NCBI GenBank assembly: GCA_017503135.1 | Contig: JAFVTQ010000002.1 | Span: forward strand, 1-64,000 | Source of the DNA: Clostridia bacterium | Lineage (GTDB): Bacteria > Bacillota > Clostridia > Oscillospirales > Acutalibacteraceae | DNA length: 64,000 nt | Direction of reading: 5' to 3' | Part shown: one piece after another, positions 60,072 to 64,000 of the stretch | Position numbering within the stretch: the stretch's first letter is position 1 | Layout: each line of letters begins with the position of its first letter | Made by a program: the position numbers and the translations under genes | The notes under the pieces: model-generated | The model's input: the letters and a program-made list of their open reading frames with translations, nothing else | What the model was told of the DNA's origin: nothing | The model's database searches: none

Positions 60072-61325
60072 TTAGAGAATATAAATAGTTACATTTCTTG
60101 AACCCCACTGACGGCACTGACTTGTGCTGTTCATATAAAGGTCAACAGTAAACTTGCCTTTATTAACAAATCCACCTGTGTCAGCAGCGATACAATAACC
60201 ATAAACAATACCATCGTCAGAAATAATCCACATTTCTGTTCCATATGGAATTTGTTTTGGATTAACTGCAATCAATCCCGGTTTAACTGCTTTGCCAGTT
60301 GCTGTTTTTCCACCTGGTTGACAATAAGCAGCCGCTTTGCCCTTGATTGTGTATTTGTAACTTGTTGGAATATTGTTTTCACCGATTGAATATTTTGATG
60401 GTAATGTAAGTTCAGAAATAGGATTACCATTCTTTTCAATCTTGCTGTTGCCCGAACTCTTAACAAGAGTACCAACTGTTGTAACCTGTGCAACAGGGTT
60501 CTTTGTTACAGTTTCACTTACAAATGATGTTTCTGCAACTTCACCATTAACAATCTTGTCTTTATAGACAACTGTTTTTGTTCCGTTTACACCCTTTGTT
60601 GTGATTTTTGATGTACCCTTTGTCATTGATGCAGATTTAACTGTTTTCTTTGAGAATGGAACTTTTTCTGTTGCTTCTCTTGTTACATATTCTACTCTGA
60701 GAACATCAATTGTGAGATTGTGAGAAAGTTCTGTTTCTGCTGTTGGAACAACTTCGTCATCACTATCAAGAATAACACCCTGTTCTGCGAGTAATTCGCC
60801 AACAGTTTTAGCAGTTGATTTTGCTTTTCTTGTTTCGCCGTCAACATTAATTGTGAGGTCATAAGAATTTAAAATCTTAACCTCCATATTGTTCGTCACA
60901 ACAGCTTTTACATTGGCACTTGAAACAAGTTTGTCTGAAAGTACAACGCCTTGACTCTCGATAAGTTCTGCAACAGTTCCTGCAAAAACAGTTTCTACAA
61001 TATTTCCGTCAGCATGAATAAATCTTACTTTACTTGCACGGCAGATAACAATTTCACTCTGGGCACCTGCTGTAAAGTTATCAAGTAAGAGTTTATCTTG
61101 CTCTGACAATTCAATTTTTGCTTCTTCCACAACAGCATAAGCATCTTTTAAAGTTGTTTCTACTCTTGTGATTTGTGAGCCTTCATAGATATCAACTATA
61201 TAAGTCTCACCGCTGGCTGCGAAAACTGTTCCTGCACAGAGAATGACTAACGCCATTATAAGTGCAACCACTCGAAATGTTACACGAGTTGCTTTCGCAC
61301 GCTCAATGATATTTTTTATCATCAT
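60072..61325 (-). CDS. Secreted G5/3D-domain protein, probable cell-wall hydrolase
   Basis: 417 residues. Signal peptide at about 20-40 (LIMALVILCAGTVFA, then AASG). Two DUF348-type repeats (IVDIYEGSQITRVETTLKDAY and further, VNDGETRKAKSTAKTVGELL), a G5 domain (VTREATEKVPFSKKTVKSASMTKGTSKITTKGVNGTK) and a C-terminal 3D domain with the three Asp motif (SDDGIVYGYCIAADTGG...VDLYM). This order is that of YabE/YocH-like resuscitation-promoting and lytic-transglycosylase-like proteins. It probably acts on peptidoglycan. Its mRNA starts with a peculiar leader of about 120 nt. Confidence 0.9.
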   Translation of the reverse strand: MMIKNIIERAKATRVTFRVVALIMALVILCAGTVFAASGETYIVDIYEGSQITRVETTLKDAYAVVEEAKIELSEQDKLLLDNFTAGAQSEIVICRASKVRFIHADGNIVETVFAGTVAELIESQGVVLSDKLVSSANVKAVVTNNMEVKILNSYDLTINVDGETRKAKSTAKTVGELLAEQGVILDSDDEVVPTAETELSHNLTIDVLRVEYVTREATEKVPFSKKTVKSASMTKGTSKITTKGVNGTKTVVYKDKIVNGEVAETSFVSETVTKNPVAQVTTVGTLVKSSGNSKIEKNGNPISELTLPSKYSIGENNIPTSYKYTIKGKAAAYCQPGGKTATGKAVKPGLIAVNPKQIPYGTEMWIISDDGIVYGYCIAADTGGFVNKGKFTVDLYMNSTSQCRQWGSRNVTIYIL

Positions 61326-61445
61326 TCTGCTCCTTTAATAAGTTGTGTCAACCTTTGTTTAATACAAAGTGTTCACCCCAAACATAACTTTGAAAAGCAC
61401 ATTCAAGGCTCACTTAACGCACAACCGTTATTCTCGCTTTGTGAC
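61326..61445 (-). promoter_or_regulatory. Structured leader of the G5/3D gene
   Basis: The leader pairs GTTGTG (from 61434) with CACAAC (near 61340), enclosing about 85 nt with CTTTG/CAAAG (near 61355) and the stretch TTTGGGGTGAAC. The last resembles the GGGGUGAA core of ydaO c-di-AMP riboswitches, but the other conserved parts of that class are not found. Role unknown. Confidence 0.4.
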
Positions 61446-61452
61446 TTTTGAC

Positions 61453-61481
61453 ATTATATTCATCTTGTGTCAAAAAGTCAA
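61453..61481 (-). promoter_or_regulatory. Promoter of the G5/3D gene
   Basis: Minus-strand TTGACT (61476-61481), 17-bp spacer, TATAAT (61453-61458). Confidence 0.8.
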
Positions 61482-61774
61482 ATTTTTTTGAAAATGTTTT
61501 TTGTATAATTTGTCCAAAAACGCAAGTCAATTTTTGACTGAATATCCCAAATGGCCCCCATTTCCCACAATATATAGTGTTTTTACACACCCCTTTTGTA
61601 ATATTTTTTGTGAGATTTTTAAAAAACGAGCAAATTATTACAAAATGGTTACAAAATTTACGGTTTTTGAAAGATTTTCACCTATATTTTATGTGTAAAA
61701 ATTAGAAAATATTCCTGTTTTTTACTATACTATTATATATAGGGTATTTTCAGTAGTTTTTCACATAAAAAAAG
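61482..61774. other. Intergenic stretch without a gene
   Basis: About 290 AT-rich bases between the G5/3D promoter and the azlCD terminator. No frame with a ribosome site, RNA motif or repeat was found. Confidence 0.4.
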
Positions 61775-61797
61775 ACAGGAAATTTATCCTGTCTTTT
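61775..61797 (-). terminator. azlCD terminator
   Basis: Stem AAGACAGG/CCTGTCTT with a 7-nt loop, followed by seven T residues on the minus strand; about 14 bases past the azlD stop. Confidence 0.85.
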
Positions 61798-61811
61798 AGT
61801 CTTTATTCAAT

Positions 61812-62156
61812 TTACACAAAAACTGTCTGTATCAGTATCATATAGAGTATTGTGCCCACACCTATACTCAGAAGATTATTTCGTTTCCACAAATGCAAAA
61901 TTGCTACAACTGCGCCTGCTATAATTTCAGGTAAGCCAAACGGAAACTGAGTTGGTGTGATATTTTTAAGGCAATACACAACCAACAAGCCTATTACTGC
62001 GGATGGCAACACCTTGCCGAGATATTCAACTGATTTTGGAATTTCTTTACCCTCTGGAAATAATATGAATGGAATAGCTCGGGTTATAAATGTTGTTACC
62101 GTAACCAAGGCTATTATAATTACTGAATGCCAGAAAGAAACAGGAAGATTAGTCAT
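61812..62156 (-). CDS. azlD: Branched-chain amino acid exporter subunit AzlD
   Basis: 114 residues, four helices, start ATG at 62156 with GAAGGG upstream. TFITRAIPFILFPEGKEIPKSVEYLGKVLPSAVIGLLVVY is typical of AzlD. Its start overlaps the azlC stop by 8 bp (ATGACTAA), as usual for this pair. With AzlC it exports branched-chain amino acids or their analogues. Confidence 0.93.
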   Translation of the reverse strand: MTNLPVSFWHSVIIIALVTVTTFITRAIPFILFPEGKEIPKSVEYLGKVLPSAVIGLLVVYCLKNITPTQFPFGLPEIIAGAVVAILHLWKRNNLLSIGVGTILYMILIQTVFV

Positions 62157-62883
62157 TTGTTGCATTTCCCTTCTTTTGTTCAATTCTGTGATTTGCAAGT
62201 AAAATAATCATAATAATTATCATTGATGGAAGAATGAAACTATCTTTACCAAAGATAAGCAAACAAATCACACTTGACACTACGCCAACCATTGCAGGAA
62301 AACGATTTTTCTTTTGAAGCCATTGTTCAACGAAGATTACAATAAACAATGCTGTCATTGCAAAATCAATGCCAGTTGAATCAAATGGAATGAGTGTGCC
62401 CGCTACGCCACCTATTATTGACCCTATAACCCAATAAGACTGGTCAAGGGTTGCTATTGCAAACAAGAATTTGCCTTCGTCAACATTTTCGGGTGTTTTG
62501 GTTAAGAAATATAATGAATATGTTTCATCTGTCAACGAAAATATCATATATGGCTTTTTCTTGCCTGACACCTTAAATTTTTCAAGTAATGAAAGTCCGT
62601 AAAAAATATGACGGACATTCACCATAAATGTTAAAAATATGACTTGTAACAGACTAACTGATGGGTCAAAGAAATTAACCGCAAGATACTGCCCTGAGCC
62701 CGCATAAACTAACAGACTCATAAGCCCCGCCCAGAGAAAATTATACCCTTTATCAGCAAACATAACACCAAAGGCTATTCCTATAAAAAGATAGCCTGTG
62801 AGTACAGGTAAAGTATGTGGGAATGCCGCTTTATATGCCGCTCTGTATGTATTTTGCTTCTCCAAGATTATCACCAAAGACAA
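62149..62883 (-). CDS. azlC: Branched-chain amino acid exporter subunit AzlC
   Basis: 244 residues, about six or seven helices. It begins at a TTG (62883) with AAAGGAG five bases upstream. GYLFIGIAFGVMFADKGYNFLWAGLMSLLVYAGSGQYLAVNFF is the typical AzlC repeat, with NVRHIFYGLSLL following. Works with AzlD, which overlaps its end. No leader regulator such as a T-box is seen upstream. Confidence 0.94.
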   Translation of the reverse strand: MSLVIILEKQNTYRAAYKAAFPHTLPVLTGYLFIGIAFGVMFADKGYNFLWAGLMSLLVYAGSGQYLAVNFFDPSVSLLQVIFLTFMVNVRHIFYGLSLLEKFKVSGKKKPYMIFSLTDETYSLYFLTKTPENVDEGKFLFAIATLDQSYWVIGSIIGGVAGTLIPFDSTGIDFAMTALFIVIFVEQWLQKKNRFPAMVGVVSSVICLLIFGKDSFILPSMIIIMIILLANHRIEQKKGNATND

Positions 62884-62968
62884 TTTTACTCCTTTTAATT
62901 ATAAAGTCAATGATAAAATTTAAAATAAGATAATTAGTTAGATAAATTAAAATGTTGGAGAAAATTGC

Positions 62969-63006
62969 AATAAGAAAAGGAGCGATAAATCGTCCCTTTT
63001 CTTATT
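62969..63006 (-). terminator. Terminator-like hairpin after the HTH gene
   Basis: 12-bp arms AATAAGAAAAGG/CCTTTTCTTATT, inside which a second stem forms; total 38 bp. It overlaps the stop of the gene at 63002. The T-run is weak, so it may only slow readthrough. Confidence 0.7.
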
Positions 63007-63784
63007 GTTCAACAAAATCAAAGTCTGTTGCGTGATAATATATATTGGATTTTTCTACAAAAATATTAACAAAATCTTCATCATATATAGGTACGGAATA
63101 ATCAACTTCCATAATCGAAAACTTATATCGTTCTGCGTCAGTTTCGGCAGCAAAAAATATATTGATATTCTCGCCATACCAGCTCGTTGAATATAAACCT
63201 AATTTTGAAATATCCGCACTTGTTTCACCCATAAAATTCATTCTGGTTTCAAACAAATCATTTTGTTTGAAAAATGCCATATATGCTTTTTGGTCATCAT
63301 GATATAGATATGCAGTATACTCACCTTGTACCTCATATTTACTGCAAGCATACTGAAAAACATTCTCAACACCTAACACATCACGGAATACAACCTTAAT
63401 AGCAAAATCATCATTCACAGCTATAGAATTTATGTATTCATAAACAGGATAACTCACTAAAATGCCTATTAGTAAAATCAATGCAAGAATCAATGCCAAG
63501 ATTTTTTTTGATTTAGACTTTTTAAGTGATTTAACAATAATCTCATTTGACATTGCAGGCATTTTATCTTCGCTTATTTTTTCACCGTTAAGAATTTCTG
63601 TTACTGTAACTTCTAATTCTTCGGCAAGTGGAATCAACATTGAAACGTCAGGTGAACTTCTACCCGTTTCCCACTTTGAAACAGCTTTATCGGTAATATT
63701 AAGTTTTTCAGCTAAATCTTTTTGGCTATAACCTAATTCTTTTCTGCGCTCTGCTATGAATCTGCCAGTTTTATTGTTATCCAT
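63002..63784 (-). CDS. Xre-family regulator with membrane anchor
   Basis: 260 residues. Residues 1-65 are a Cro/CI-type helix-turn-helix (GYSQKDLAEKLNITDKAVSKWETGRSSPDV), then about 30 residues, a membrane helix at about 94-115 (KKILALILALILLIGILVSYPVY), and an outward domain of about 145 residues with no recognisable fold. The layout resembles membrane-anchored one-component regulators. Target genes cannot be told from sequence; azlCD, downstream on the same strand, is a possibility. Confidence 0.88.
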   Translation of the reverse strand: MDNNKTGRFIAERRKELGYSQKDLAEKLNITDKAVSKWETGRSSPDVSMLIPLAEELEVTVTEILNGEKISEDKMPAMSNEIIVKSLKKSKSKKILALILALILLIGILVSYPVYEYINSIAVNDDFAIKVVFRDVLGVENVFQYACSKYEVQGEYTAYLYHDDQKAYMAFFKQNDLFETRMNFMGETSADISKLGLYSTSWYGENINIFFAAETDAERYKFSIMEVDYSVPIYDEDFVNIFVEKSNIYYHATDFDFVEQ

Positions 63785-63863
63785 AATATCTACCTCCTGA
63801 CTTTAAAATAACATAAATCAGTTAAAAAGTCACCCTACCATCAGTAGAATTTGTAAAAAAATA

Positions 63864-63886
63864 GCGAGAGACAAAACTCTCGCTAA
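63864..63886 (-). terminator. Terminator of the gene at the right edge
   Basis: Stem AGCGAGAG/CTCTCGCT with a 6-nt loop, followed on the minus strand by ATTTTTTTAC; 18 bases past the stop at 63904. Confidence 0.85.
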
Positions 63887-63903
63887 AAGTTTCCTTTTAT
63901 ATT

Positions 63904-64000
63904 TTATGGTTTTGCTGGTCTTGCAGGTTTGTAACTACAAGTACCACAGATACGGTCACCTGCGTCACCTGCTGCTGTTACGATATAGCCATCTTTATTA
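63904..64000 (-). CDS. Partial CDS, C-terminal end with a CxxC pair
   Basis: About 31 codons of a gene that starts beyond the window, ending at a TAA at 63904. The visible end reads GDRICGTCSYKPARPAKP, with a CGTC pair that could bind a metal or form a disulfide, and a Pro/Ala/Lys-rich tail. Too short to identify. A terminator follows, which supports it being a real gene end. Confidence 0.6.
   Translation of the reverse strand, partial: NKDGYIVTAAGDAGDRICGTCSYKPARPAKP

Noticed and set aside
61326-61445. Full c-di-AMP ydaO riboswitch
   Set aside because: Only the GGGGTGAA piece matches; too short and other conserved parts missing, so left as an unassigned leader.

Overview
The window is AT-rich, mostly coded on the minus strand, and carries a spore-former's spo0A, a Cys T-box, HrcA/CIRCE control of groESL, a DinR-type SOS box at recA, an EFR1-type ferredoxin, DUF6472 and an OPT/PqqD pair. 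Together these point to a Gram-positive member of Clostridia, probably Oscillospirales/Ruminococcaceae-like. This placement is inference from gene content; no rRNA is present. Most promoters read well as sigma-A sites with 17-bp spacers, and ribosome binding sites are strong, so many gene starts can be fixed from sequence.

Layout. 1-13040 (minus): the transcription/translation core, rpoB-rpoC, then a lone membrane-protein gene with its own promoter and terminator, then rpsL-rpsG-fusA-tuf (tuf runs off the left edge). rpoB has its own consensus promoter and a hairpin leader; rplL does not precede it here. 13113-20093: a lactose-type module, with lacZ (plus) convergent with an operon of a YhhN-like membrane protein, a GPH-type sugar symporter and a metallophosphoesterase. 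20094-24203: a small Cys-rich DUF6472 protein, an OPT oligopeptide transporter translationally coupled to a PqqD-like protein, and the dipeptidase PepD, i.e. peptide uptake and use. 24295-28985: a four-gene operon (EFR1 ferredoxin, isoprenylcysteine methyltransferase-like protein, GNAT, DUF4434) divergent from a ChbG/YdjC deacetylase, then a MerR/TipAS regulator with a 19-bp-spacer promoter. 28997-39210: carbohydrate-related genes, with an operon of EamA-like protein, cytoplasmic sulfatase, aldo/keto reductase and Gfo/Idh/MocA oxidoreductase, then a DUF3892 protein, a rhodanese lipoprotein, a membrane-anchored GH78-type rhamnosidase, a leucine-rich-repeat membrane protein and a large MFS/GPH-like transporter. 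39288-45018: HAD phosphatase, mntP, spo0A (whose terminator is split by a 278-bp MITE-like element) and a MacA/MacB-like adaptor and permease pair without an ATPase. 45085-51403: lipoprotein, cysE-cysS under a Cys T-box, recA-recX-rimO, and rpmB. 51465-57412: a candidate small RNA, a four-gene membrane/regulator operon, and groES-groEL under CIRCE. 57448-64000: a GC-rich palindromic repeat, an orphan mazF, a lipoprotein, nnr, a G5/3D cell-wall protein with an unusual leader, azlCD, an HTH regulator with a membrane anchor, and the 3' end of one more gene.

The most unusual signals are non-coding: the element inserted exactly into the loop of the spo0A terminator, the 34-bp palindrome and Spo0A box upstream of spo0A, an orphan promoter-hairpins-terminator unit at 51465-51602, the hairpin leaders of rpoB and of the 3D/G5 gene, and a cysS terminator that appears to be encoded inside the opposing gene. 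No tRNA, rRNA, CRISPR array, prophage or intact transposase gene was seen.
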